From UBA11612 sp963662375 (GTDB lineage Bacteria > Pseudomonadota > Alphaproteobacteria > Rhodospirillales > Rhodospirillaceae): a stretch of 64,000 bases of DNA. The notes under the pieces were generated by a model. It searched no databases and was not told where the DNA came from. It saw only the letters and a list, made by a program, of their open reading frames with translations. The position numbers and the translations under genes are program-made. Within the stretch, counting starts at the first letter, position 1, and each line of letters begins with the position of its first letter. Shown one piece after another: positions 7,685 through 17,570 of this stretch. The DNA lies in assembly GCA_963662375.2 (NCBI GenBank), contig CAXXRP010000005.1:372001-436000 (forward strand). Direction: 5' to 3'.

Positions 7685-9639
7685 AAATCTATCGCGAATT
7701 TCGCTATGACCCTGCGGGGTGCTGTGGGTTGGTACTGGCCGGATGAACCATGGACGGTCCATATATAAACATTGGTGATGTTTTTGGCATCAAGCCGTAT
7801 GGATGCCGTCGAATCGAAAATTTCAAAATTATAACGCACGCCTACATCCAATGTGGTCGAGGGCGAAATCCTCAATGTATTGATCCGGTCGGCGTAGTGC
7901 GATTGGTCGTAACTTATGTTTGCATTTACTGAAAAGCCGCGCCATACCGCAGGTCCATAATCGGCGTTAAAGCGGATTAACATGGGAACACGCCCCGGCG
8001 GCACGCTGCCTATTAGGCCTTGGTCGACTGTGGTGCCCGATACGCGCGCCTGAAGAAACATCGCGCCGGTCACGATTTTCAGTCCTTCGAACGGGTGACC
8101 CGATAGCGAGAGTTCAACGCCGCGGTGACGGAGCGACCCCACTCGAGTAAAGATGTTGGTTGGGTCGCGGTCGAAGAAAGGTTTGCTGATCTCAAAAACG
8201 GCAGCGATCAGCGTTAGGTCGGGAGTGATCTTGTAACGCAGACCCGCGTCCAACTGCTCTGTAAGACTTGCTGGCAACGCCTCGCCGGGATTGGACGCAT
8301 TTTCAGGCGCAATGCCCGATTCTTCGAGGCCGCGCGTGTAGCTAGCGTAGAGCGTCAGATCATCGTTTAAATATGCTGCTGCACTTCCGCTGTAAAACCA
8401 CGGACTTGTGCGCGATGTCACGAGCGGCAAGTTGGGTTGGTCGACTTTGCGTTGATAAAAAGACTTCTGCAAACCGGCACTGATTTTGCCGATCCCTTGC
8501 CAAAGGGTGACGTAGCTTACCCCCAGTGTACCCTGGCGAACTTTATCGACGCTTTCCGGGCCGAGGTTGAATGTCGGTTCGGGAACAGCGGCAAAAACAC
8601 CGATCGGAGCTGTCCCAAAGGAAACTGTATCGTCGCCACCAAAAGTTCTCCGTACGAGCCGGCCTCGGGCCGAAAGGTTTACAGTGTGTCGACGGGGTCC
8701 TTCGGAAAATACGCCCGACGCACGGACCTCACCGGAGTATGATCCCAGTTTCGGTGGCGGCCTCGCTCGAACTTCCAAATCGGCGGTCCCGTCCGGCTGA
8801 GTATTGCGGTAAAAAACTGCGAAATCCGATGCGAGGCCGTTGTACGAACGAAATGCGCCGATCTGTATACGCCAGTTTCTGGAAATGAGGCTGCGGGCGA
8901 TCACGCCATAGTCTCTTTGAGTCCGGCTTTTTCTTTTCGCCCAGTCCTGACCGAAGAAGACGCTCCGATCTATTTTCGGCGGAAGGAACGCGCCGCCCAT
9001 GAATATGAGAGGCTTAAGTTCTGAGTCAAAGCCCTTGTCTTGCTGAATGAAGGATATGAACTCGGTGTTGTCTCTCGGCGTCCAATGCATCAAGGCCGAA
9101 AAATCGATGGAGTAATATACTCCGTGAAAATCTAACTCGCTCTGCTTAACTCCAAAACTCAGGACCGTGCCGAGCTTGCCGTCGATGAGCGGTGTTTCCA
9201 GGTCTACCTGGCCACTGTACGAAGAGCCGTAGGGTCCATAGTCTGCACTGATGCTGGTAATTGTTTCATCACCGGGGAGGCGCAATCGAATATCAGCAAT
9301 TCCAGTTGGTGCTGGAAACGGATCGGTCTGCGCGCTAAGGCCAACACGAATAACGATGCTTTGAACCAGTTGATCGCCAAATCCAAAAAATCTCTGCTGA
9401 TCGTAAAAAAGTCCCTCGATGCGCATGTTGCCTGCGTCTTTAGGGCTAAACCCCCGCGCCTCGTTATCACTGTATAGACCTACGCTGTCTTCGCCGATCG
9501 ACGCCCCGAAAGCATCTTGGGCGCTGGTCACAACGTTCTCAGATGCGCGCTGCGCCTGTGCGGCGAGGGGAAGGGACACGAGAACAATTACAAGTGCTAC
9601 ACGCTCTACTGCGCACACCGCGTTTTTCACCGAGTCCAT
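7681..9639 (-). CDS. TonB-dependent receptor, paralogue A
   Basis: An outer-membrane beta-barrel of 652 residues when started at the ATG at 9639, which places a Sec signal (VALVIVLVSLPLAAQAQ) at the N-terminus; an upstream start at 9708 would add 23 poorly fitting residues. The mature part opens with a compact plug (ENVVTSAQDAFGASIG, then ARGFSPKDAGNMRIEGLFYD). Barrel strands follow, with an ASYTRGLEESGIAPE turn near residue 420, a late SLRHRGVELSLSG strand and a C-terminal aromatic residue (AKFAIDF) typical of barrel insertion. The ligand is unknown. It is the most divergent of the three intact paralogues, and its 3' end abuts the metY remnant. Part of the shared upstream block (see 11916-11967) is recognisable at about 9731-9765. 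Confidence 0.85.
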   Translation of the reverse strand: MDSVKNAVCAVERVALVIVLVSLPLAAQAQRASENVVTSAQDAFGASIGEDSVGLYSDNEARGFSPKDAGNMRIEGLFYDQQRFFGFGDQLVQSIVIRVGLSAQTDPFPAPTGIADIRLRLPGDETITSISADYGPYGSSYSGQVDLETPLIDGKLGTVLSFGVKQSELDFHGVYYSIDFSALMHWTPRDNTEFISFIQQDKGFDSELKPLIFMGGAFLPPKIDRSVFFGQDWAKRKSRTQRDYGVIARSLISRNWRIQIGAFRSYNGLASDFAVFYRNTQPDGTADLEVRARPPPKLGSYSGEVRASGVFSEGPRRHTVNLSARGRLVRRTFGGDDTVSFGTAPIGVFAAVPEPTFNLGPESVDKVRQGTLGVSYVTLWQGIGKISAGLQKSFYQRKVDQPNLPLVTSRTSPWFYSGSAAAYLNDDLTLYASYTRGLEESGIAPENASNPGEALPASLTEQLDAGLRYKITPDLTLIAAVFEISKPFFDRDPTNIFTRVGSLRHRGVELSLSGHPFEGLKIVTGAMFLQARVSGTTVDQGLIGSVPPGRVPMLIRFNADYGPAVWRGFSVNANISYDQSHYADRINTLRISPSTTLDVGVRYNFEIFDSTASIRLDAKNITNVYIWTVHGSSGQYQPTAPRRVIAKFAIDF

Positions 9640-9889
9640 CCTAAAGGGGATTATTTTTTTCAACACTTCAATACTACGGGTACGGGCTCCGGACACATGC
9701 ATCATCAAGAAAAGCGGAGCGATTTAAGCATACTGATAGAGAAGGGTAAGGTGGTCATCGTATAGCCGCGTTAAAAATAGTCCGCAATACCTGTTGGGGA
9801 ACAACACCTCAAAAAGAGTTCGAGGGACCGGTGGCTACTCGGGCTCAAAGGCTGGCTTTTTTCGGGCCATTGAGTGATCGAATGTGCGG

Positions 9890-11842
9890 TCAGAAGTCTG
9901 CCGCCAAGCGCACAGTGTATCGGCGGGCAGGCAAAGTCGAATATCGTCCCGACGCGCCGGCGACCTTCCATGCGAACACGTTTGTCACATTTCGCACATC
10001 AAACCGTATGGATGTTGACGCATCATAAACTTTAAAATTGTAGCGCACACCCAAATCCACCGTGGTCACTGAGAAAATCCTCACCGTGTTGAGTCGGTTC
10101 GCATAGTGGGAGTCTTCATAGTTGACCCGCGCATTCACGGAGAACCCGCGCCAAGCGGCCGGGCCATAGTCGGCATTGAGGCGGAACAGCACGGGCGTTT
10201 GCCCGGGCGGCACGCCGCCAATCAAGCCTAAGTCCACCGTCGTTCCCGACACGCGCGCCTGAAGGAACACCGCACCGGTAACGATCTTTAAACCTTCTAG
10301 CGGTTGGCCCGACAAAGACACTTCAACGCCGCGGTGACGGAGCGAGCCCATGCGCGCAAAAACATTTGATGTATCGCGGTCAAAATACGGCTTGCTGACT
10401 TCAAAAACACCGGTGACTAAGGTGATGTCCGGCGTGATCTTGTAGCGAAGGCCGGCATCAACTTGCTCGGTCAGGCTGGCGGCAAGGGCTTCCCCTGGAT
10501 TGGCAGCACTTTCAGGAGCGATCCCCGAGTCTTCTAAGCCGCGCGTGTAGCTCGCGTAAAAAGTCAAACTCTTGCTGCCCTGTATCGCAAGCGTTCCATT
10601 ATAGAGCCACGGATTATTGCGGGTGGTAGTCAGGGCGGGTCCGAACTGATCGACAGTTCGGCGATAAAACGCCTTCTGCACGCCGGCGCTGAATTCGCCG
10701 ATCCCGTTCCACTGGCCGACGTAACTTACGCCCGCCGTTCCATGGCGTATCCTGTCACGGTTCTGCGGGCCGAAATTAAATGAGGGCTTTGCAAGCGAAA
10801 TGGGGCCGGCAATAAAGGCGGTCCCAGCAGATATTGTGTCCTCGCCGCCGAAAAGTCGCCGCCCCGACCGGCCCTTGGCCGACATGTGTACGGTATGACG
10901 CCGAGGCCCTTCTGATAATACTCCCGAGGCGCGCACCTCTCCGGAATAAGACCCGAGCCACGGTGACGGCCTAGACCGGATGTTGAGATCCGCCGTGCCA
11001 TCGGGCTGTGTGTTGGTGTAAAGAATCGAAAAATCATTATTAAGCACGTTTACGGAACGGAACAGGCCAGCCTGCAAGCGCCAATTCTTGAGCGCCAAAA
11101 TGCGGCCGATCAGGCCAATATTCGTCTGAGTTCTATTTCTCTCGTGCGGAAAATCTGGCCCAGAAAAGCTGCCCCGGTCGATTTTTGGCGGCAAAAATGT
11201 ACCCGCCGTGAATATAAGGGGCGGAGACTCTCCACTCGCGGCGGCGCTTCGCTGCAGGAACGAAATGAACTCCGTGTTGTCACTCGGCCTCCAGTGCAAC
11301 AGGCCGGAGGCATCCAGGTAATGAAAATCGCCGCGAAAATCCAATTCCTTATGGCCACCCGCCACGCTGAGCACCGCGCCCAGTTTTTTGTCTATGAGAG
11401 CGAGCTCCAGGTCTGTCTGGCCGCTGTATGAAGAGTCGTACGGACCATAAACCCCAATGAAGCTGGTAGAGATTTTGTCTCCCGGCAACCTTAGCCGGAT
11501 ATCGGCAATGCCGGTCGGTGCGGGAAACGGGTAGGACTGCGCACTTAGGCCGACACGCATGGTGGTGCTTTTGCTGACCTGATTGCTGAAACCAAAAGTT
11601 CCTTGTTGGTCGTAGAAAAGCCCCTCGATGCGCATGTTGCCGGCGTTTTTGGGGCTAAATCCTCGCGCTTGGGTGGAGCCGTAGAGTCCGATGCTGTCGG
11701 TACCGATGGTTGTGCCGAAGGCGTCCTGCGCCGTCGTTACGACATTTTCGGAAGCACGCTGTGCGTGCGCGACGATGGGGAACGCCGCCAGGGTAGCGGC
11801 GACAGCGACGCACAACATCGCGCGCCTCTGAGTCTGCGGCAC
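9890..11842 (-). CDS. TonB-dependent receptor, paralogue B
   Basis: A 650-residue receptor with signal peptide (VAVAATLAAFPIVAHAQ), short plug (ENVVTTAQDAFGTTIGTDS and ARGFSPKNAGNMRIEG), the MRVGLSAQSYPFPAPTGIAD strand shared by the family, and a terminal phenylalanine. The GTG at 11842 gives the full frame; an ATG at 11818, with AGAGG just before it, would still leave a complete signal peptide. It is closer to paralogues D and E (21843-27269) than to A. The family fold implies TonB-driven uptake of a ligand too large for porins; the substrate is not readable. It is divergent from the unrelated receptor at 12144, across 300 bases. Confidence 0.87.
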   Translation of the reverse strand: MPQTQRRAMLCVAVAATLAAFPIVAHAQRASENVVTTAQDAFGTTIGTDSIGLYGSTQARGFSPKNAGNMRIEGLFYDQQGTFGFSNQVSKSTTMRVGLSAQSYPFPAPTGIADIRLRLPGDKISTSFIGVYGPYDSSYSGQTDLELALIDKKLGAVLSVAGGHKELDFRGDFHYLDASGLLHWRPSDNTEFISFLQRSAAASGESPPLIFTAGTFLPPKIDRGSFSGPDFPHERNRTQTNIGLIGRILALKNWRLQAGLFRSVNVLNNDFSILYTNTQPDGTADLNIRSRPSPWLGSYSGEVRASGVLSEGPRRHTVHMSAKGRSGRRLFGGEDTISAGTAFIAGPISLAKPSFNFGPQNRDRIRHGTAGVSYVGQWNGIGEFSAGVQKAFYRRTVDQFGPALTTTRNNPWLYNGTLAIQGSKSLTFYASYTRGLEDSGIAPESAANPGEALAASLTEQVDAGLRYKITPDITLVTGVFEVSKPYFDRDTSNVFARMGSLRHRGVEVSLSGQPLEGLKIVTGAVFLQARVSGTTVDLGLIGGVPPGQTPVLFRLNADYGPAAWRGFSVNARVNYEDSHYANRLNTVRIFSVTTVDLGVRYNFKVYDASTSIRFDVRNVTNVFAWKVAGASGRYSTLPARRYTVRLAADF

Positions 11843-11915
11843 TTTTTGTAGTGCAGCGATTTTTTTAACAAAGTAACGTCAGCGATTTGAATTTCGTTCT
11901 TGTATTTCGATACGG

Positions 11916-11967
11916 AAATCGGTGCGGTTCGAACAGGCGATAGAGAAGGCGGCGCGGCCATCATAGC
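11916..11967 (-). promoter_or_regulatory. Conserved upstream block of receptor paralogue B
   Basis: About 50 bases, read on the plus strand as AAATCGGTGCGGTT, then GAACAGG, a GAGAAGG core and a C(A/C)TCATAG-like end. The block recurs upstream of paralogues D (23874-23925) and E (27341-27392) and in part upstream of A. It sits 75-125 bases before the start codon, where a promoter or regulator site would be. The rest of this 300-base gap holds no gene that I can see. Confidence 0.45.
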
Positions 11968-12143
11968 CACGCAGAATCATCCCGCAATACCCGGCAGGCA
12001 ACAACGTCCGGCAAGAGGGGTGGGGAGGCGCACATGCGCGGACAAGGCGGGCGCTGCGACGCAGATACATAGTAGATACATAAGAGTGCTCGCCGCGCAA
12101 AAGTGCCCTATGTTAGACATATATAATAGTTTAGCAGTGGGTC

Positions 12144-14429
12144 GTGCAATTGAGGATCACAGCCGTCAATCACGCCCTTAACTTCTGCCGAGCCGTATCG
12201 CTGCACTCGCCGGTACGACGCCGGCGTATTCTCATCAGGCCGTTCTACAATACCTGGTTGGTCGCGGTGCGCAGAGTTGCACTCGTCTGCATATTGCTCG
12301 GCGGCGCAAGGCTGACAGGCGAGGCAAACGCATACGATCAGCCTGTCGGCGTACCGCTGAACTCCGTCGCCGAAGCGACGGCCGAGGCGGACGGCGCTGC
12401 CGTTGTTACCTATGACCAGTCGTATTTCGCCCAATTCAATGCCATCACCGCCGAGGATCTGCTGCGAAGGATCCCCGGCATCCAAGACCTGCTTGGGGAC
12501 CAAGGAGGCGGCTCCTTTGGGAGGCGGCACGGCGGGCGCGGTTTTGGCTCCACAGGCCCACCCATTCTATTCAACGGCCGCCGCCTGTCGGGAAAAACGA
12601 ACAACCCCCTTAGCGCGCTGCGCCGTATCCAGGCTCGCCAGGTGGTGCGCATCGAGGTGATTCGAGGCTCCGTGCCCGGACTCGACGTTCGCATTGGCGA
12701 CGAGGGTCGTCTGGTAAATGTTGTTCTGGAGGATGACGTGGCCACCGGCTTCGGTTCCTGGGAAGTCGGCGCAGAGTATTTCACCAACGGCAAATGGCGA
12801 GCGAGGGGCAAGGTGTCTTATGCCGGCGACTTGGGCCCACTCATCTACAGCCTATCGGCAGACATCGATCCGCGTTTCTTCATCAGATACGCAGACTACA
12901 CCTTTGTGCTGCCGCCGGACCCAGCGCCGTTCGGACGCATTGATCTGGTCAACCGTACCAACGGGACGAACTACACCGGGACTGCCGCGCTGACCTATAG
13001 TTTCGCCAATGGTGACGTAGCCAATCTCAATGGCCGCTATGCCGACGAGCCGCGCGTGAGCGTGCAACCCGTGAACAGTTACACCGTTCTTTCCCCGGAG
13101 AACGAAATCTTTACCGGTAGCACGCTGCTCATCCAGGACCACGGCGGCGACGTGGAGTGGGAGCTCGGCGGCGACTACGAGCATGCCTTCAGCGACGGCG
13201 ACAGTATGAGAGCGTTGTTCGTCATCACCTCCGACAGGCGGCCGTCGGACACTAATTTCTTCAGGACACAGCCCAGCGGCCAAGAGATTCATTACCTACA
13301 CCAGGTGGTAAAGTCCAACCGCACGGAACGGATTTTGCGCGGTTACTACACCTGGGCGGTGGCGCCCGGCCATTCCGTCGAGATCAGCGGCGAGGTGGCC
13401 TTGAATGCTCTTGATCAACAAAACCTGCAATTCAAGGATGCTGGCGGCACGCTGCTGCCCGTGGCTCTCTTCAACTCGGATTCCAAAGTTAAGGAGATGC
13501 GCTTCGAATCCTTCACGCGCTATTCATGGCAAGTCTCGCCTAAATTATACCTCGAAGGCGCGCTGGACACAGAGTACTCCCGCCTTAGGCAGCGGGGCAG
13601 CGACGTCAGAACGTCGCGCTCGTTTATCTTCGTGAAGCCGCGGCTGGACGCGCGTTACGACCTGGGCGCGCGCACGCAGATTCGCGGGCGCGTACTGCGC
13701 ACCGTCAGCCAGCTGAATTTCTCAAATTTTGTTTCCAGCGTTAGCACCAGAGACGTGCGCATTGGCGTGATTCAGGCTGGTAACCCCGGTCTCGTGCCGG
13801 AGAAGACCTGGACGTTTGAAGTGACCGGCGAGCACCGTCTTGCAGACGATCAGGGCGTAGTTAGCCTCAGGACTTTCTATAACGATATCGCGGACGCGAT
13901 CGACAAGATCCTCCTCGCTCCGGATGTAGCGGGCGCCGGCAACATCGGCGGCGCGCGTTCCTATGGCGCTGAGTTGAAACTGGGGCTACGCCTCGACCGC
14001 TTAGGCCTCTCCGGCGCCTCGATCGACGCCAGCGGCACGGTGCAGGACTCTTCCGTGCGCGATTCTTTCACGCTGCGCCGGCGGCCGCTGCAATGGTTTA
14101 GCAACTACAATTGGTCGGTCAGCTTTCGCCACGACACCGACTGGCGCAATCTGGCCTACGGCGCCACCTTCACCGGCTCCGACGCCCGCTTCGGCTCGGA
14201 CATCGATTTCACGCAGTCGTCCAAGTCCAAGCCCGACGTGGACGTTTTTGTCGAAATGCGCGCCGCAGCTCTCACCTTCAGGCTGGAGGCGAAAGAACTG
14301 CTGAGTGTTATAACCCGCGATCGGCTTCAATATATTGGCAATCGCGCGAATGGCAATTTGCAGCGCCAGGAAGTGCGTCACGATACTTTCGAAAAAATAT
14401 TCAAGTTTATCGTGAAGAGCACGTTTTGA
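12144..14429 (+). CDS. TonB-dependent receptor with canonical plug domain
   Basis: A 761-residue outer-membrane protein unlike the A-E family. The plug is visible as NAITAEDLLRRIPGIQDLLG, GPPILFNGRRLSGK and VVRIEVIRGSVPG (residues about 95-180). A long barrel with repeated aromatic-rich strands follows. The GTG at 12144 gives an untypical arginine-rich N-terminus; starting at TTG 12258 or GTG 12264 would place a better Sec signal (VALVCILLGGARLTGEANA) first, giving about 720 residues. The C-terminus (FKFIVKSTF) ends in Phe as barrels do. The ligand is unknown. It is followed by 298 bases in which I see no gene, then by a periplasmic amidase. Confidence 0.8.
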   Translation: MQLRITAVNHALNFCRAVSLHSPVRRRRILIRPFYNTWLVAVRRVALVCILLGGARLTGEANAYDQPVGVPLNSVAEATAEADGAAVVTYDQSYFAQFNAITAEDLLRRIPGIQDLLGDQGGGSFGRRHGGRGFGSTGPPILFNGRRLSGKTNNPLSALRRIQARQVVRIEVIRGSVPGLDVRIGDEGRLVNVVLEDDVATGFGSWEVGAEYFTNGKWRARGKVSYAGDLGPLIYSLSADIDPRFFIRYADYTFVLPPDPAPFGRIDLVNRTNGTNYTGTAALTYSFANGDVANLNGRYADEPRVSVQPVNSYTVLSPENEIFTGSTLLIQDHGGDVEWELGGDYEHAFSDGDSMRALFVITSDRRPSDTNFFRTQPSGQEIHYLHQVVKSNRTERILRGYYTWAVAPGHSVEISGEVALNALDQQNLQFKDAGGTLLPVALFNSDSKVKEMRFESFTRYSWQVSPKLYLEGALDTEYSRLRQRGSDVRTSRSFIFVKPRLDARYDLGARTQIRGRVLRTVSQLNFSNFVSSVSTRDVRIGVIQAGNPGLVPEKTWTFEVTGEHRLADDQGVVSLRTFYNDIADAIDKILLAPDVAGAGNIGGARSYGAELKLGLRLDRLGLSGASIDASGTVQDSSVRDSFTLRRRPLQWFSNYNWSVSFRHDTDWRNLAYGATFTGSDARFGSDIDFTQSSKSKPDVDVFVEMRAAALTFRLEAKELLSVITRDRLQYIGNRANGNLQRQEVRHDTFEKIFKFIVKSTF

Positions 14430-14727
14430 GTTAGCGGCCGCGTCTGGCACTGGCGTATGACGTACGACTTTGAATTTCAAAGAGAAATAATTGGCGGGGA
14501 GCTAGTATTCGACCGCCTATTGCCAACGTTCTGGATGAGCGCCGCAACTTACAGCCTAGAGATCGCGATACCATGGCCTTTGCAGACTAGGTAGGTTTAA
14601 TCTGACTATGCCAGCGGGAGTGCGGGTTCTTTGATTCGCATGTAGCCATTCTCGCACAGCGCACCACAGATGCGTCGCTATACGTGGATAATCACAAACC
14701 GTTTTTGACCGATCACGCGAGGATGTC

Positions 14728-16341
14728 ATGCCGCAATACCGTTCTTTGATTTGTCTTCCATTGGCTTTCTCCCTTTCGCTCGCAGCCTGCTCGGAAGAGG
14801 CGCCGCCGCTTGCGCCCTACGCGGTTGAGGAAGGTTCCCTTGCTCAGGTTTCAGCTGACCTGGCTGCCGGGTACACGACCTCGGTCGAGATCACCAAAGC
14901 TTACATCGCGCGCATCGAAGCCATGGACCACGCGCTGAACGCCGTCATCCTGGTGGCGCCGGATGCTCTAGAACAGGCGGTCGCGTCTGACAAGCGCCGG
15001 GCAGAGGGCAATTCACTTGGCCCATTGGACGGCGCGCCCATTCTCATCAAGGACAACATCGATGTGGTGGGTATGCCGACGACCGCCGGCTCCTACGCAC
15101 TTGAGGCGAATATGCCTGCCCGTGACTCTGAAGTTGCGAGACGGCTTCGCGCCGGGGGCGTTGTTATTCTCGGCAAGACCAATTTGTCTCAGTTCGCCGG
15201 TTTCCGCACCACCGCCTCGTTTAACAGCAGCACCGTTGGCGGCGGTGCGCACAACCCCTACAATCTAGCCAATTCCACCTGCGGCTCGAGTTCAGGGTCC
15301 GGCATAGCCGGTGCCGTCAGCTTCGCCGCGGCCACCGTTGGTTCCGAGACCGACGGTTCGGTAGTCTGTCCGTCATCGACCAACGGCCTTGTCGGCATTA
15401 AGCCCACCATTGCGCTGGTTTCCCGGCGCGGCATCGTGCCCATCAGCCACACTCAGGACTCCGCCGGCCCCATGACCCGCACTATAACGGACGCCGCCAT
15501 GGTACTCACCGCCATGGCCGGTTCCGACCCTGGCGATCCACAGTCGGCTGAAGCCGATGCGCATAAGACCGACTACGCGAAGGGCTTGGACGTTGGTTCA
15601 CTGATGGGCGTGCGTCTGGGCGTGCTCCGGGGCACGCAGGGCACTTCCGAGACGACCCAGCCGGTGTTTGACGCGGCACTCGAAGTGATCAAGGCGCAAG
15701 GCGCGGAATTGATCGAGATTCCCCCGGAACTCCTTGAGGACCTGAGTCAGGAACAACTCACGGTTCTTTATTACGACTTCAAACAGGACCTCAACACCTA
15801 TCTCGCAGGGACACCGCAGGCGGTGAAAACCCGCACTCTCGCTGAACTGATGGAGTTTAATCGCACCGACCCACGAGAGAGCGTGCACGGTCAGGACATT
15901 TTCGAAACGGCCGAGGCGACCACGGGCTTTGATGCACCCGCGTACAAAGAGGCCCGTACATCTGGGCTACGTAAGGCGCGGGACGAGGGCATCGACAAGT
16001 GGCTCGCGGACTACAATGTCAGCGCGGTACTCGCGCTTACTAAGGGTCCCGGCGAGGCAATTGTTCCCGATGGGACAATACCCGAACATTCGGTGACCAA
16101 GCGTGAGAAGAAGGGCGCCAAACCCCCACACGCCACCACATATGCGTCGATCGCTGGCTACCCGATTCTTACCGTTCCCATAGGGTTGGTGGGCAGCATG
16201 CCGGTGGGCATGTCATTCATCGGACCGGCATGGTCAGAACAAATGCTGCTGTCTTTTGGCTACGCGTACGAACAGGCGTCGCACATGCGCGTGCCGCCGC
16301 CGTACCCGGAGCGCGACACGGCATCCGCCACGAGCAACTGA
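14728..16341 (+). CDS. Amidase-signature lipoprotein
   Basis: A 537-residue enzyme of the amidase-signature family, which hydrolyses C-N bonds through a Ser-cisSer-Lys triad. Visible are Lys108 in PILIKDNIDV, the cis-serine in CGSSSGSG (residues 185-191) and the nucleophile Ser211 in ETDGSVVCPSS. The N-terminus is a lipoprotein signal with lipobox LAAC (Cys21), so the mature enzyme is anchored in the envelope, unusual for this mostly cytosolic family. The ATG is preceded by GAGG. Its position between TonB receptors and an exported metallo-hydrolase suggests periplasmic processing of an imported amide. The natural substrate is unknown. Confidence 0.88.
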   Translation: MPQYRSLICLPLAFSLSLAACSEEAPPLAPYAVEEGSLAQVSADLAAGYTTSVEITKAYIARIEAMDHALNAVILVAPDALEQAVASDKRRAEGNSLGPLDGAPILIKDNIDVVGMPTTAGSYALEANMPARDSEVARRLRAGGVVILGKTNLSQFAGFRTTASFNSSTVGGGAHNPYNLANSTCGSSSGSGIAGAVSFAAATVGSETDGSVVCPSSTNGLVGIKPTIALVSRRGIVPISHTQDSAGPMTRTITDAAMVLTAMAGSDPGDPQSAEADAHKTDYAKGLDVGSLMGVRLGVLRGTQGTSETTQPVFDAALEVIKAQGAELIEIPPELLEDLSQEQLTVLYYDFKQDLNTYLAGTPQAVKTRTLAELMEFNRTDPRESVHGQDIFETAEATTGFDAPAYKEARTSGLRKARDEGIDKWLADYNVSAVLALTKGPGEAIVPDGTIPEHSVTKREKKGAKPPHATTYASIAGYPILTVPIGLVGSMPVGMSFIGPAWSEQMLLSFGYAYEQASHMRVPPPYPERDTASATSN

Positions 16342-16373
16342 ATCGCTCGTCTGTGCCTCTTAGCGTGAAACTC

Positions 16374-17321
16374 TTAGTTCGACAGCTTGCCGTTTATCTC
16401 CATGTACACTCTCGCTAAAGCACGCGGTGCCTGAAGAGGAAATAGCGTCCAATCGCTATAAGGCCCCCAGTTTGCGTGCTGGGCGGCGGGGCAATTTTTT
16501 TCCGTCTCACACGCAAAGCCGGCCGCATGAAGACGTTTTGCTTCCTGGATCACGTGTTCGGTCGCCTTGCGCGCCTCTTCAAGGCCCATCTTCATCGTCG
16601 CCGCATCATCAACAACAAAACCATGGCCGGGAACGTACCAGCTCACATCCATGCTCTGTGCCTTTCTTATGGTCTCGACCCATTCCGACGGATACGCTGT
16701 AATCATGGCGGGAAACACGTAGCGCATGTAGAGCTCTCCCAGAAAAATAACTTTGCTTTCGGGAAGGTAAGCCACGAGATCGCCACCCGTATGTCCGCGG
16801 CCTATATTTAATATTTGAATCTCAGTGTTTCCCAAGTGAAGCGTTCGTTTATCTGCAACCACTTCCGTGGGTGGGTTCGCGTTGTCCGCCAGGACCTTTT
16901 GCGATGCCGGCGACGAAACGAAAACGACGTCAGGGTAAGCTTCCTTGAAAGCTGCGTTTCCGCCGACGTGGTCACTATGATCAGAAGCGATCACAACATA
17001 TTTAATTGGCTGTGACGTAATCCCCTTGATCGCCGCGATCATTGCCCGGCCTTGTTCCAGGTTGTCCTGGCCATCCACAACCACAACACCCTCTTCCGTC
17101 ACAACAATGAGGCTGACGGTCGTAAGCATGATTCCACCGGCATTCAAAAGATCGGCATAGGAGTAAACATTGGGAACGAGTTGCTTCCAACGAGGGAAAT
17201 CGCTCGTACTCAAACCTCGCTCGGCGATGTCGGCTGTGCGTTTTGCCTCGGCACCCAAAAGCAACTGTGGAAACACCAGCACACAAGCGAGCACCGAAAG
17301 AATCAAACGAAAATTTGCCAT
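16374..17321 (-). CDS. Exported metallo-beta-lactamase-fold hydrolase
   Basis: A 315-residue protein with a Sec signal (LILSVLACVLVFPQLLLGAEA) and an MBL fold. The metal motif reads SDHSDHVGG: in the usual HxHxDH the first His is Ser here. Further ligands appear in GRGHTGGDLV and VPGHGFV, and the bridging Asp position reads LGEL (Glu). A CETEKNC loop near the C-terminus could form a disulfide. A GGGAG-like Shine-Dalgarno precedes the ATG at 17321. Members of this group include quinoprotein-relay SoxH-like and lactonase-like enzymes; the activity here is undetermined, and the changed ligand means metal binding may be altered. Confidence 0.82.
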   Translation of the reverse strand: MANFRLILSVLACVLVFPQLLLGAEAKRTADIAERGLSTSDFPRWKQLVPNVYSYADLLNAGGIMLTTVSLIVVTEEGVVVVDGQDNLEQGRAMIAAIKGITSQPIKYVVIASDHSDHVGGNAAFKEAYPDVVFVSSPASQKVLADNANPPTEVVADKRTLHLGNTEIQILNIGRGHTGGDLVAYLPESKVIFLGELYMRYVFPAMITAYPSEWVETIRKAQSMDVSWYVPGHGFVVDDAATMKMGLEEARKATEHVIQEAKRLHAAGFACETEKNCPAAQHANWGPYSDWTLFPLQAPRALARVYMEINGKLSN

Positions 17322-17416
17322 TTAGATCTCCCTCGTAGAAAAATGTGCAGGGCAGGGGCAAACACACACAGTAGAAATACTACACGGTGCGAATGAAGAT
17401 TTCTCTGCAAAAAAGG

Positions 17417-17465
17417 TGGCTCGGGGGCTAGGATTCGAACCTAGATTGACGGCATCAGAGTCCGC
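17417..17465 (-). repeat. tRNA-Gln 3'-half fragment, att-like copy 1
   Basis: Forty-nine bases matching the 3' half of the complete tRNA-Gln at 28751-28824: CCA end, acceptor strand, T arm, variable region and anticodon arm up to the first base of its 5' strand. It differs at a few positions (one in the anticodon stem, two or three in acceptor and T arm). Identity ends sharply at the anticodon stem. On the minus strand a T run follows the CCA. It cannot fold as a tRNA; it marks an old integration end. Confidence 0.8.
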
Positions 17466-17570
17466 CTGGGAGGCACACGGTTATTTCGGCGAAGGCGCGC
17501 CCGAACTTTAAAGGGACATTGCGTAACCATTTTCGTATGGTGAGCGGCGCGGGGCGCTGTTGGGGGCGTA

